This document shows, piece by piece, positions 17,878-26,571 of a DNA stretch of 64,000 bases. This stretch comes from Novipirellula herctigrandis. GTDB lineage: Bacteria > Planctomycetota > Planctomycetia > Pirellulales > Pirellulaceae. Positions within the stretch are counted from its first letter, which is position 1, and every line of letters begins with the position of its first letter. The stretch lies in assembly GCA_007859835.1 (NCBI GenBank), contig SJPJ01000001.1:4631078-4695077 (forward strand), in the 5' to 3' direction. Position numbers and translations under genes: made by a program. Below the pieces are notes generated by a model that had not been told where the DNA came from, ran no database searches, and saw only the letters and a list, made by a program, of their open reading frames with translations.

Positions 17878-19134
17878 TCAGGAGGGAAAGAGCGATTTCT
17901 GTACCAAGTTTCGGCTGGCAACCTTCGACTTCTTTGCTGGTTTCTTTTTCACGGCCTTCGAACTGGTCCGTTTCTTCGCTTTTTTCGTCGCCTGCTTCTT
18001 TACCTGCTTCGTCGCCTGCGTGTTCACCTGCGTGTTCACCTGCGTGTTCACCTGCTTCTTTGCCTGCTTCGTCACCTGCTTCTTTGCCTGCGTCTTTGCC
18101 TGCTTCGTCACCTGCTTCTTTGCCTGCTTCGTCACCTGCTTCTTTGCCTGCGTCTTTGCCTTTCCACTGGCGACGGGCTTTTTGCTGGGCTTTTTGCTGG
18201 GCTTTTTGCTGAGCTTTTTGCTGGGCTTTTTGCTGGGCTTTTTGCTGGGCTTTTTGGCGAGCCGTTTGCCATTTTTGGTTGAGGGGGCACTCCGAAGCGG
18301 ATTTTCCGCACCCACTAACGGTTCGCCTACTTCGGTACGGTCGAGCCGCTGGCGAATCTTGTCAGCATATTCTTGGGAGAGTTCGGTCCCGAGCCATTTG
18401 CGGCCAAGTTTTTTGGCGACGACCAAGGTCGTGCCACTGCCGCCAAACGGGTCGAAAACAATATCCCCCTGATCGCTGCTCGCTCGAACGATTCGCCCCA
18501 GCAATTGCTCAGGCATTTGGCAACCGTGAAACCCTTCGCGTTCTTTGAAGGTTCCTGCAACACGGGGGAAGTACCACGTGTCGCCATCCGTTTCGAATCC
18601 GTCAGGCAGGTCTTGGGGACGCAAGATCCATGTGTTGTCGGGCAGCCGGCCTTTCGGATTGGCGCGAGCATCACCATAGACCAGTTGGCGAGCCGATGGA
18701 ACTCGGATCGCGGGATCGTCAGCGTTGAATTTGGACGATTGGGGGTCTTTGACAAAATGGAACAAATGCGTGTGCGAGCGGCTAAAACCAAATTTACAGT
18801 TCACGCCGAATGTGTAGTACCAAATCACCCAACTGCGACAATGAAAACCTACCTCGCGAGTCGCACAAACTTTGAGTTCTGCCGCGTACTCATCACCGAT
18901 GGCAAGCCAAAACGTCCCATCCGGTTTGAGCACGCGATGAACACCATGAATCCATTGCTTGCACCAATCGAGGTATTCTTCATCACCACGCTTGTCATCG
19001 TAGACGTCGTATTTGTAGCCAATATTAAATGGCGGATCGGCAAAGCAAAGATCAACACACCCCGCATTAATCTCGGATAGTTTCTCGAGACAATCGCCTT
19101 GATGTAGATGGTTGACCTTTAGCCCAATTTTCAC
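17878..19134 (-). CDS. DNA methyltransferase (N6/N4 type, beta-class order) with histone-H1-like lysine-rich tail
   Basis: Site-specific DNA methylase. The catalytic motif DPPF is at residues 33-36 and the AdoMet-binding motif [10 protein letters not shown] at about 225, so motif IV precedes motif I, the beta-class order shared with CcrM-like enzymes. I choose the GTG at 19134: GAGGAGAG lies nine to ten bases upstream, while the longer frame needs a TTG at 19194. From about residue 285 to the end the protein is a low-complexity basic tail built of four-residue units ([16 protein letters not shown]) resembling histone H1 tails, encoded by 12-base tandem repeats. The tail probably binds DNA non-specifically. 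No cognate restriction enzyme is next to it, so it looks like an orphan, possibly regulatory, methylase. Whether it makes m6A or m4C is not decided by DPPF alone. Confidence 0.88.
   Translation of the reverse strand: MKIGLKVNHLHQGDCLEKLSEINAGCVDLCFADPPFNIGYKYDVYDDKRGDEEYLDWCKQWIHGVHRVLKPDGTFWLAIGDEYAAELKVCATREVGFHCRSWVIWYYTFGVNCKFGFSRSHTHLFHFVKDPQSSKFNADDPAIRVPSARQLVYGDARANPKGRLPDNTWILRPQDLPDGFETDGDTWYFPRVAGTFKEREGFHGCQMPEQLLGRIVRASSDQGDIVFDPFGGSGTTLVVAKKLGRKWLGTELSQEYADKIRQRLDRTEVGEPLVGAENPLRSAPSTKNGKRLAKKPSKKPSKKPSKKLSKKPSKKPSKKPVASGKAKTQAKKQVTKQAKKQVTKQAKTQAKKQVTKQAKKQVNTQVNTQVNTQATKQVKKQATKKAKKRTSSKAVKKKPAKKSKVASRNLVQKSLFPS
17975..18160. repeat. 12-base-unit tandem repeats coding [12 protein letters not shown] in the methylase tail
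   Basis: On the minus strand this stretch reads as a chain of four-residue units ([24 protein letters not shown]). On the plus strand it appears as alternating forms of CCTGCTTCTTTG, CCTGCTTCGTCA and CCTGCGTGTTCA. Because every unit is 12 bases, gain or loss of units keeps the reading frame. Confidence 0.85.
18178..18258. repeat. 12-base tandem repeat coding KKPS in the methylase tail
   Basis: About six to seven near-identical copies of CTTTTTGCTGGG (plus strand), coding PSKK on the minus strand, with one copy changed to GCTGAG (giving KKLS). The array keeps frame and could vary in length by slippage. Confidence 0.88.
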
Positions 19135-19359
19135 GCGGTTCTCTCCTCGGGGGTTGTGTGTTCGACACCCCAAGATCGTACTGAATCGAGTCAACGCATC
19201 AATGCCGCTTCACAAAAGTAGCCTAATATCAAATAAAAACCCACCGAGACTCTGGGCCACACTCACCGAGAAACGGGGCCGGAGAGTGGAGTTCACCGCG
19301 CGTATCCTTAGGTTTGCCACGTCTTGCTAGAAAGCAGGCAGATTCGTCGTATCAACAAA

Positions 19360-19396
19360 AAAACGCCGGCAAGTCGCTCGACTCGCCGGCGTTTTG
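19360..19396 (-). terminator. Rho-independent terminator of the polysaccharide export gene
   Basis: AAAACGCCGGC-A-AGT pairs with ACT-C-GCCGGCGTTTT around loop CGCTCG: about 14 paired bases with one mismatch. On the minus strand the stem is followed by a T-run (bases 19354-19363 read in reverse). It lies 36 bases past the stop of the gene on that strand. Confidence 0.85.
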
Positions 19397-19431
19397 ATTA
19401 GATCCACCGTCGGAACTAGGGTTGGTGAAGA

Positions 19432-20799
19432 CTATTTAAACAACTCACGAATACCGAATGTGAAGAAGGTCACCAAACCGAAGTTCAAGGCTTCCTCGCA
19501 TGGTTTGTATCGTAAGATCAACGTGTCACCGGGTTGAACCAAGATACGTTGGCTCGAATCGTTGTACGCATTCTTTAGGTCCACTGAAATCGTGAAGTCT
19601 TGCCCACAAGGGCCTTTTCGCATCACGAAAAGCTGTGTTGGCGTGGCTCCGCCGAATCCGCCGCTGAGTAACATGCCGGCTCCGCTGCTACCACCACCTG
19701 TCGAACTGCTTCCGCCAAGTCCGGTTCCAGCAACCGCCATGGCGCCGATCACGTCGAGGTCATAATCACGCGGCAATGGGTATTGTCCGCCTGGTAACAA
19801 CCCGCCGGTGTAGAACACCTCGGTATCGCGAGCTTCGATGTAGACAATGTCGCCATCTTCGAGGATCACGTCCGCAGGATCGATGTTTGGCATTTCACCA
19901 GGACGAACACGAAGCGGGATGGTGATCGAAAACGGATCTTCGACCATTCCCTCCATACCTTCCATTTGGTTGCCGCAGAAATCGATGCAGCAGCCACAAT
20001 TTTCGCCTTGACCCGCGAAGATTTGCATCATCATTTCTTCACGTCGGTCTTCGGTAAATCGCGATGCTTTCAAGACTTTGACTTCGCTCATGGCATTCAA
20101 GCCAGGCAATCCGCCCGTGTCCGCCAAAGCGTGCATCAAGTCGTTCTTGTAGGCAGGCATGTCGAGCGTGAAGCCCGAGCCTTGTCGCTCCGTACCACTG
20201 ATCACTTCTTGAGCGTTGCCGAATTGACGGCTACCACCTGCAATCGCTGAACCGTCTGTGCCACCGTCTTCACGGATCACAATTACACGACTGGTTCGCT
20301 CACGCATCAACGAAACCAGAATTCGGTCACGTCCTTGACGCAAGATTTTTTCGTCATCGACGTAGGCTTTGCGAATCAATTCCTCGACTTCGGCCATCGT
20401 CTTGCCACGAACATCGATCGGAGAGATCAAGGGCAGGGGCAAGGTTCCGTCATCACGAACAGGAATCGGGAAACCAACGCTTGGCGGTAAATCGCTGCCA
20501 GCCTCGGGGAAGTGAACCGGCGGAATCGCTACCGGTTGGTCTTCGTTGGCCGAAGCAGGCATCACACCTTCGATATAAATCCCGAGGATGTCTCCATCAT
20601 CGAGAAGATAATGCTCCGGCTGTTCCATTCGCAGCAACGCCAATGGCACGTTGATATAGTCAGCTCGTTTTTCACCCAATAGTGGTTTTGGGATGCTCGA
20701 AACAGGCACTCCGTTAATCGGGGCTAACAACGAGGTGCACCCTGATGCTAGAGGGGTTAGCACCATGGCTAACAGGAATCCCTTCCATTTGAAGTTCAT
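19432..20799 (-). CDS. Polysaccharide export outer-membrane lipoprotein (Wza-like)
   Basis: Predicted export protein for a surface polysaccharide. The N-terminus is a lipoprotein signal (LLAMVLTPLASGC, modified Cys at residue 21). A Poly_export/SLBB-type region follows: YLLDDGDILGIYIEGV near residue 65, then DGTLPLPLISPIDVRGKTMAEVEELIRKAY around 135-165, and later LEDGDIVYIEARDTEVFYTGGLLPGGQYPLP, the SLBB-type second half. A glycine/serine-rich loop (about residues 365-385) and a Cys cluster (CGCCIDFCG, about 275) are unusual for Wza. The C-terminus (IRELFK) is short with no clear outer-membrane helix. A strong terminator follows. The next gene upstream on the same strand encodes a Cys-rich putative lipoprotein. 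No capsule tyrosine kinase (Wzc) is in the window. Confidence 0.87.
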   Translation of the reverse strand: MNFKWKGFLLAMVLTPLASGCTSLLAPINGVPVSSIPKPLLGEKRADYINVPLALLRMEQPEHYLLDDGDILGIYIEGVMPASANEDQPVAIPPVHFPEAGSDLPPSVGFPIPVRDDGTLPLPLISPIDVRGKTMAEVEELIRKAYVDDEKILRQGRDRILVSLMRERTSRVIVIREDGGTDGSAIAGGSRQFGNAQEVISGTERQGSGFTLDMPAYKNDLMHALADTGGLPGLNAMSEVKVLKASRFTEDRREEMMMQIFAGQGENCGCCIDFCGNQMEGMEGMVEDPFSITIPLRVRPGEMPNIDPADVILEDGDIVYIEARDTEVFYTGGLLPGGQYPLPRDYDLDVIGAMAVAGTGLGGSSSTGGGSSGAGMLLSGGFGGATPTQLFVMRKGPCGQDFTISVDLKNAYNDSSQRILVQPGDTLILRYKPCEEALNFGLVTFFTFGIRELFK

Positions 20800-20941
20800 G
20801 GCTATGTCCAGTATTAGTTCGTCCGTGAATCATTTCGCTGTCGACCCATTGTCAGGCAGCGTGGTCGCCCATCCATTGGGCATTCTGGTCATTGCGGCGG
20901 CCAAGACGCGTAACACGCTTGCCGCCTTGGAATGAGGATCG

Positions 20942-21937
20942 TTAGCGGATTTCGTAGTTGACCGCGTTGATACCTTGTTCCGATTCATCGATGGTGAGCC
21001 AATCAAATGGTGCTGCCAATTCGATCAATTGCTTTTCTGTTAACTTCGCCGAATCACGATCGCTGTCCTGTGGCGAAGGCGTTTCGACTTGAGCCGATTC
21101 GATCAGTTCTGGTTTTGCAACAGGCTGTGCATAGGTCACCAATCCTGACTCCGCTGCCGTCGACTCGACAGACGCCGCATCAAGGTCCGTCACATGTGCA
21201 GGTGCTGCCGGTTCAGGAACCGGTTCGGGAATGGGTTCAGTAACGGGTCCGGGAACAACAACTTCATCCGGTTGATGGAGCGGTGACTCGTGGATCGGCT
21301 CCATTGGAACCGGTTCGTACGATTCGATGTGATATTCGTCGACGTGATATTGGTCTGCTTGGATCAAAGCCGGACTGTTGCATCCACAGCTGCCGGTGAT
21401 CTCATGGGCGTCGAGCCCCTTGCAAGGTTCACATCCAGGATTGCATGGCAAAGTTTCGCTGCAAGACAACAACGCAGGATTACAGCGGCTCTTGGCCCAG
21501 CGACACGCACCACATTTTTCTGCGGCAACGACCCCGAGCGGATAACCTTCGAACCATGCCGATGCACAGCGGTCTTTGCATCCGAGCGATAACATGCAGT
21601 AGCCTTCCGGTGCGAATAACGGTGGGCATCCATCGCCACCGTTACACGTATCGACAAAGCCATCGATAAAGCCATCGCGAACGTCTTTCACGTTGCAGTG
21701 ATTGCGATAGCACTTGGCATAGGAAGATGCCCAAATCTTTCTGGCTTCGAGACGTCCTCGAAAATCCGTGAGACATCCACTCTGGTAAACGGGCGACATG
21801 ACAGCGTTATACGATGTGCAGCAAGTGGAGCAACCAGTTGTCATCGCCATGATAATCATCGACGTGCAAACGAGTGTCCCAGAGGCTATCCAGCGTTTTA
21901 ACGTCCGCCAGCACTTAAGCTGCGGCGTGTGATTCAT
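20942..21937 (-). CDS. Cysteine-rich secreted protein, possible lipoprotein
   Basis: Not assigned to a family. The N-terminus has a hydrophobic segment ending MIIMAMTTGCSTCC, which could be a lipoprotein signal, although the lipobox is weak. The next 160 residues contain many cysteines in pairs (CYRNHC, CKDRC, CGACRWAKSRC, CNPGCEPC). The C-terminal third is acidic and proline/glutamate-rich (PITEP/VPEPAAP-like), an extended linker. It lies 142 bases upstream of the Wza-like gene on the same strand, so both may be expressed together and act at the cell surface. Divergent to it, across 570 bases, is the Gly-rich secreted protein gene. Confidence 0.7.
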   Translation of the reverse strand: MNHTPQLKCWRTLKRWIASGTLVCTSMIIMAMTTGCSTCCTSYNAVMSPVYQSGCLTDFRGRLEARKIWASSYAKCYRNHCNVKDVRDGFIDGFVDTCNGGDGCPPLFAPEGYCMLSLGCKDRCASAWFEGYPLGVVAAEKCGACRWAKSRCNPALLSCSETLPCNPGCEPCKGLDAHEITGSCGCNSPALIQADQYHVDEYHIESYEPVPMEPIHESPLHQPDEVVVPGPVTEPIPEPVPEPAAPAHVTDLDAASVESTAAESGLVTYAQPVAKPELIESAQVETPSPQDSDRDSAKLTEKQLIELAAPFDWLTIDESEQGINAVNYEIR

Positions 21938-22511
21938 CTGTAATTCCCTTGTCCTTGGGTGAAAGCGATTCGTATTGCTTTGCTCGCCGATTTCCGTTGG
22001 GCGTCAAGCAGACAGAAACTTCAATCACCACCAATGGGATCGATGCGTCCTGTCTTGCAGTGTCCAAATCGAATTTCTGGGGATCTAGTGACTAAATTCA
22101 CCCGATCGGTCGACCGACTCACTGCGGATTACGAGGTCTATCGGGGAGTATTCGGCAATCAACCCGCTCAGGGTCCGACACTTCTCATCTGGCAAGTTTT
22201 CCTTGGGTAACAGCTATGAACAGAACATGCGGAGCGAATCCCCCAGCCGGCAACACCGCTACAATCAGGCCGAAAACTCATCCCAAACCAACAACAACTG
22301 AACAAAAAACACCTCCATCAGGTGGTTCGACGCAGAATCTGCGGAACAGATGATTTAGGCAGAATAAACCAGATAGGAGGTTGATTTTCGATATCGGCAG
22401 GTGTAATATCACCAACGTATGCCTCGGGGAAGGTTTTGAACGATCGAAGCGATAGTCCCGACCCCAACGAAAATGAACTGACCCACACGACGAAACATCA
22501 AGGCAACCACG
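21938..22511. other. Divergent intergenic region, 574 bases
   Basis: Separates the Cys-rich protein gene (minus) from the Gly-rich protein gene (plus). A sigma70-like promoter is seen at 22381-22409. Short open frames here look random. I see no RNA gene or repeat. Confidence 0.6.
22381..22409 (+). promoter_or_regulatory. Candidate sigma70-type promoter
   Basis: TTGATT and TAATAT are separated by exactly 17 bases (each matches four of six consensus positions). The start codon of the Gly-rich protein gene is 102 bases downstream. Sequence match only. Confidence 0.45.
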
Positions 22512-23147
22512 ATGATGAAAACCCTTGGACGAATAGCCCTTGCCGCAATGCTTTTGGGCGGGCTGGGCATCAAAAGCTATGGTGTTATGGCTGATGCACC
22601 ACAAAAAGATGCTCAAGCAAACATCGAGACACGCGAAACGCTCGTTTCCAAAATTCTCGCGGAAGGCGAGAAAGAACAACTTAGCTGCGAGCAGTTAGTT
22701 TCGAAAATCGATGCAGAAATCATCGACATCGACCTGAAGCTTGACAAAGACGCCGATGACAGTGCACTTCTTGAAGAACGTCAAGAATTGGTTTCCTGCC
22801 GTTTGTCGCAACCTTGCCACACCGAAGTGATCACTCCCGTTGCTGCATGTTGCGGACGCGCCGTAAGCGTATGCGAATGTCAACAACCAATCATCGAAGA
22901 AGTCATCTATGAGCAACCGATGGAAGTCATCAGTGAAACATGCGTGACTGAAGAAATCGTTGGTGAGCCTTTAACGGGTGCTCCGATGATGGGCGGCTGC
23001 GGCTATGGCAGCGCTTGCGGCGGTGGCTGCGGTGGCGGTGGCGGTGGAGGAGGCGGCGGAATGGGCTGGGGCCTTGCCGGACTCGCTGGCCTCGCAGGTT
23101 TGGCTGGGCTGGATGATAACAAAAATGTAAATGTCATCTCGCTTTAA
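22512..23147 (+). CDS. Secreted protein with glycine-rich C-terminus
   Basis: Unrecognised 211-residue exported protein. A signal peptide spans about residues 1-28 (LGRIALAAMLLGGLGIKSYGVMADA). The middle is acidic and helical (KILAEGEKEQLSCEQLVSKIDAEIIDIDLKLDKD), followed by a cysteine-containing region with the pair AACCGRAVSVCEC. The C-terminus has a run of ten or more glycines within a YGSACGGGCGGGG context, then AGLAGLAGLAGLDD repeats. AAGG precedes the ATG by about 9 bases, and a strong terminator lies after the stop, so this is a single-gene transcript. The composition is like other small planctomycete surface proteins rich in Gly and Cys; function unknown. Confidence 0.75.
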   Translation: MMKTLGRIALAAMLLGGLGIKSYGVMADAPQKDAQANIETRETLVSKILAEGEKEQLSCEQLVSKIDAEIIDIDLKLDKDADDSALLEERQELVSCRLSQPCHTEVITPVAACCGRAVSVCECQQPIIEEVIYEQPMEVISETCVTEEIVGEPLTGAPMMGGCGYGSACGGGCGGGGGGGGGGMGWGLAGLAGLAGLAGLDDNKNVNVISL

Positions 23148-23179
23148 GTTGTCGCTTCGATCCAATACAAAAATAAAAG

Positions 23180-23210
23180 CTGTCGCATTTAAACGCGGCA
23201 GTTTTTTTTT
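23180..23210 (+). terminator. Rho-independent terminator of the Gly-rich protein gene
   Basis: Stem CTGTCGC/GCGGCAG (one G-T pair) with an eight-base loop, followed by nine T. It lies 32 bases after the stop. Confidence 0.88.
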
Positions 23211-23413
23211 GCGCCGACTTTGGACCTTACTTGAGACCTTATGCCGACTTAGTAGCCAAGCAGCCAAAGCACCTTTTTCGGCCCGCGATGCCGTAGGTCG
23301 CTCGCTATCGGCCAACCATGATCTGGCGCCCAACCGGACACTTGCCATTTGCTTTGAAATCACAAGGCCTGGGCATACCGCCCACTTCAACTGACACTTA
23401 GCCAACCAGCTTG

Positions 23414-23911
23414 TTAGCCCACTGGCTTGATCGAGTAGCTCCAACAAATGGTCCCTCGGTCGCTCATCAGCCGGTGGGGCTGCACCAAAATCGAATCACC
23501 GCTGCGAACCAATTCTGAATCTTCGCCAGGTGTAATCGTGAAACCATCGTTGGATTCGTATTGGCTCCCCAGAAAAATTGGCTTTGTCTTGTATCGACAA
23601 GCCAGTTCAAATTTAACGGCGGGGGCCTCGGCCAAGGAAACCCAATGGACACTGATACTCCAATGGCTCAATCCCGCCCCGCCGAGACCGAGTAACACAT
23701 CGGCCATCTGCATTTTCTCAAGCGACAATTGCTGAATCGGCGGCGAGCTGGGCCAATCAGTTTCGCCTCTCCCCTCGATACTATTCATCGAACAGATCTC
23801 GTTTCCGTTGCCATCCTCGCCGATCAACCAATGGGCGTAACGGTCACCGTTCCACTTAAAGCGTACCGAAAAAGAACCATCCGGCGAAATCAAGGACAAA
23901 GGGGCTGTCAT
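23414..23911 (-). CDS. Hypothetical protein coupled to hisH
   Basis: Not recognised: 165 residues, no signal peptide or membrane segment, with a beta-rich look (SLISPDGSFSVRFKWNGDRYAHWLIG...). The ATG overlaps the hisH stop in a TAATG arrangement, which strongly suggests translational coupling and co-expression with HisH. Tryptophan and aromatic residues are frequent. No link to histidine synthesis is implied by its sequence. Confidence 0.7.
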   Translation of the reverse strand: MTAPLSLISPDGSFSVRFKWNGDRYAHWLIGEDGNGNEICSMNSIEGRGETDWPSSPPIQQLSLEKMQMADVLLGLGGAGLSHWSISVHWVSLAEAPAVKFELACRYKTKPIFLGSQYESNDGFTITPGEDSELVRSGDSILVQPHRLMSDRGTICWSYSIKPVG

Positions 23912-24540
23912 TAGGCATTTACCCCTTCCGCCTGGTTCAAGCTGGAAAAGGCCGATAGTAACTTCAGCCCATCGGCTTGGCTCTTTTCCGGGTGAAACTG
24001 AGTGGCATACAGATTATCGCGCCAAACCATCGCACAAAATGGTCCGCCGTAATCGCACTCTAATGCGACAACCGATGGGTCCTTGGGACGCACATAGTAG
24101 GAGTGAACAAAATAGAAGTGGGTCTGATCATGAAGTTCTTTCAAAATCGGTGCTGCACTTCGCTGCGAAACGGTATTCCATCCCATGTGTGGTACCTTCA
24201 TCCCCTCGGGCAAGTCAAAGCGAACGACATCCCCTTGAAGTACACCAAGGCCCTCATGCTCGCCATGCTCGAATCCACGTTCAAACAACAATTGCAGACC
24301 AAGACAAATCCCCAAAAAGGGACGACCGGACGCGATAAAATCGCGAATCGGACTCGCGAGATCTCGCCGATGGATCTCCGCCATCGCATCGCCAAAAGCC
24401 CCGACACCCGGAAGAATCAGCTTTTCCGCACCTGCGATTTCCTTCGGATCAGAACTAATTTTGGCCGAACCACCGACGCGTTCAATCCCTTTTTGAACGC
24501 TGCGAAGGTTCCCCATTTGGTAATCGACAATGGTGATCAT
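23911..24540 (-). CDS. hisH: Imidazole glycerol phosphate synthase glutaminase subunit HisH
   Basis: Class I glutamine amidotransferase that supplies ammonia to HisF in histidine biosynthesis. Motifs: IVDYQMGNLRSVQKGIERVG at the start, LPGVGAFGDAM (oxyanion strand), FLGICLGLQLLFE with the nucleophile Cys, and ATQFHPEKSQ with the His and Glu of the triad. At 209 residues it is the normal length. It is followed with a TAATG overlap by a hypothetical gene rather than hisA/hisF, so the histidine genes are dispersed in this genome. Upstream on the same strand, 117 bases away, is a response-regulator gene. Confidence 0.96.
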   Translation of the reverse strand: MITIVDYQMGNLRSVQKGIERVGGSAKISSDPKEIAGAEKLILPGVGAFGDAMAEIHRRDLASPIRDFIASGRPFLGICLGLQLLFERGFEHGEHEGLGVLQGDVVRFDLPEGMKVPHMGWNTVSQRSAAPILKELHDQTHFYFVHSYYVRPKDPSVVALECDYGGPFCAMVWRDNLYATQFHPEKSQADGLKLLSAFSSLNQAEGVNA

Positions 24541-24657
24541 GGCGAATGCTGGATGTGGAAGCGGGAAGAATGAAAATGGCGCTGAGTCAGCGTGGGACCA
24601 TATCGGCGAAGAGGTATTTTCGCAACCAGCGGTTCACTTTGCCGTTCCAATGGCGAT

Positions 24658-25140
24658 TCATTTCACAGACGATTTTGGCTTCGATCTTGCGGCAACGATT
24701 CTCAAACACAACTGGTGTGGGTCAAGTGGTTTGGCCAAGTGAATATCAAACCCAGCTTCAATCGCTTCATGTTGGTCGGTTTGGCGTGCATAACCGGTCA
24801 ACGCAATCAGCGTGGTCAGCTGAAATTTCTTATTCGCGCGGATTGCGGCAGCCACTTGATATCCGTCCATCCCGGGCAAACCGATATCAATCACTGCGAT
24901 CTCAGGGCGGAATGAGTCAAACAATTCGATTGCCGACGGGCCATCACCTGCTTCGCCGACTTCGAATCCTTCGAGCCTGAGCGTCTCTGCCAACATCGTT
25001 CGGGCATCTTGGTTGTCTTCGACCAATAGCAGCTTGAGACCTTCAAACGCAAAGGGCTCTTCGACCTTACGAGGTCGCGCCACATCTTGGTTGGGTAGAT
25101 CCGTAAGATGCTCTTTAGCTTTGCTGCTTAATTCAGACAT
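24658..25140 (-). CDS. Stand-alone response regulator receiver protein
   Basis: Single receiver domain (CheY-like) with a 35-residue N-terminal extension. LKLLLVEDNQDARTMLAETLRLEGFEV starts the domain near residue 35. The phosphoacceptor Asp is in IAVIDIGLPGMDGYQ, the conserved Thr in LIALTGYA, and the Lys in HLAKPLDP. No output domain follows, so it would act by protein contact, for example downstream of a hybrid histidine kinase. No kinase gene is next to it. AGGGG about eight bases before the ATG supports the start. Confidence 0.9.
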   Translation of the reverse strand: MSELSSKAKEHLTDLPNQDVARPRKVEEPFAFEGLKLLLVEDNQDARTMLAETLRLEGFEVGEAGDGPSAIELFDSFRPEIAVIDIGLPGMDGYQVAAAIRANKKFQLTTLIALTGYARQTDQHEAIEAGFDIHLAKPLDPHQLCLRIVAARSKPKSSVK

Positions 25141-25811
25141 TTCGCGGCCCCTAGGAAATTAGGCAAGCTGGCTGCTTATCCTCCTTGAAAATCCCAACGC
25201 AACTGGCCTGACGACAACATACGCAGTAAAACTTCGATGAGTTTCTCCGGTGTTCACCTACGATGAGGCTATTTGCACCACGCTCAAGTGCTTTCCATCG
25301 ACGCCCAACAGAAGCAGTGTCACTGTTATTTCCAGAAAATCCATCTTCATAAACAACTAACTTCTACGCAACTATGGTAGCAGCTTGGCTATCCCTACGC
25401 GGTAACTTCGTAAATGAAAAAGCACGAAAGAACATTCGTTTTGAGGTCTCCGACGACGCGAGTTGCAGCGATCTTGGGATACAGTAAATTTTGCGTTGTT
25501 TCGTTTATCGATCGCTCAACGCCTCTGACCACTCTGCGGCTTAGCCGTACTCGATTGGCCAGTTCAGCTCCGCTCGGCTGACCTAATCACAAATCCAAGG
25601 GACGATTTGTCAACCGTCGCTAACGCAAAGCAGGGCAGGGCAGGCCAAAGCAGGCCAGGCCAAGGCAAGGCAGGGCAGGCCAAAGCAGGGCAGGGCAGAC
25701 GAGTGGTAGCGCAAACAAACAGCTATATTGATGTCACCGAAAAGAAACTGTCGCTCGGTTAAGCGAGCGTTTCTCTCACCGTTAGCCCCGATTTCGAAAG
25801 TGAACGGAACA
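25141..25811. other. Intergenic region of about 670 bases with a GGGCA/GGCCA repeat
   Basis: Lies between the response regulator (minus) and the Yip1-like gene (plus). Apart from the repeat at 25625-25698 I see no gene, tRNA or clear hairpin. Divergent promoters are expected here. Confidence 0.6.
25625..25698. repeat. Low-complexity GGGCA / GGCCAAAGCA repeat
   Basis: A 74-base run of GCAGGGCAGG, GGCCAAAGCA and GGCCAAGGCA units, with the longer phrase GCAGGGCAGGCCAAAGCAGG occurring twice. It sits about 100 bases upstream of the Yip1-like gene. Runs of GGG spaced by CA may allow unusual structure. Confidence 0.75.
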
Positions 25812-26558
25812 ATGAACCCCTACGACGATAATCGCCGCGACGACCGTGGAGACATTGGAAACGCACCATCGAGAGCAACGATGAATCCCTACCAGTCATC
25901 AGTTGAAATCAATGCCCCAGTGGTTTCAGATCAAACCGTTCCCTATGAGACTGACTTGAATCCCTGGCTTTCGATTTGGACGCGTCCACGCGCGACAATC
26001 CGCTCGATCGTGGAAACCAACGTCACGGATTCAGTGCTTTTACTCTCAGCACTTTACGGGATCACTCGGACGTTGAGTCGAGCGTCATCGAAATCACTGG
26101 GCGACCAGATGGGCTTGACTAGCATCTTGTTGATCGCCTTGATCGTTGGTCCGATTGGTGGATTGATCACCATCTATTTGAGCGCGCTGATCATCGGTTT
26201 TACCGCAAGAATGCTGGGAGGGACGGCTACCACTGAGGAAATGCGGGCAGCCTTAGCTTGGGGATTTTTGCCGGCGACGGCGACATTAGTTCTATGGCCG
26301 CCCGCGATCATGATTCTGGGGCACGAAATGTTTACCTCGGCAATGAACATGAACAATCCGCTGGCGGCCGTCACCATGCTTGGTGTCGGACTGACCATGA
26401 TCGTTTTAGCGATATGGTCAATGTTTACGAGTTGCAAGACGATTGGCGAAGTGAATCGATTTTCTGCTTGGCGTGCACTCGGAGCATGCTTCTTAGCATT
26501 CTTCATCGTGCTAATACCAATATTGATTCTCGTCGCCGGTGTGGTTGCCATCGCGTAG
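25812..26558 (+). CDS. Yip1-domain membrane protein
   Basis: Integral membrane protein of about 248 residues with a polar N-terminus (two NPY motifs) and five hydrophobic segments. The Yip1 pattern is seen in LNPWLSIWTRPRATIRSIVETN at the domain start and GTATTEEMRAALAWGFLPATATLVLWPPAIMI later. Bacterial Yip1-domain proteins have no settled function. I use the ATG at 25812; the longer frame begins with TTG at 25728 and its first 28 residues look unlike the family. It converges on the HtrA gene, with only 13 bases between the two stops. Confidence 0.8.
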   Translation: MNPYDDNRRDDRGDIGNAPSRATMNPYQSSVEINAPVVSDQTVPYETDLNPWLSIWTRPRATIRSIVETNVTDSVLLLSALYGITRTLSRASSKSLGDQMGLTSILLIALIVGPIGGLITIYLSALIIGFTARMLGGTATTEEMRAALAWGFLPATATLVLWPPAIMILGHEMFTSAMNMNNPLAAVTMLGVGLTMIVLAIWSMFTSCKTIGEVNRFSAWRALGACFLAFFIVLIPILILVAGVVAIA

Positions 26559-26571
26559 TTTCAGCGATTCC

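Noticed and set aside
17934-18472. Plus-strand open frames rich in Ala/Cys/Pro opposite the methylase tail
   Set aside because: They arise from the 12-base repeats of the tail read in the wrong strand.
21959-22210. Short plus-strand open frame (83 codons) in the divergent gap
   Set aside because: No ribosome-binding site, no hydrophobic or motif pattern, and random-looking composition.
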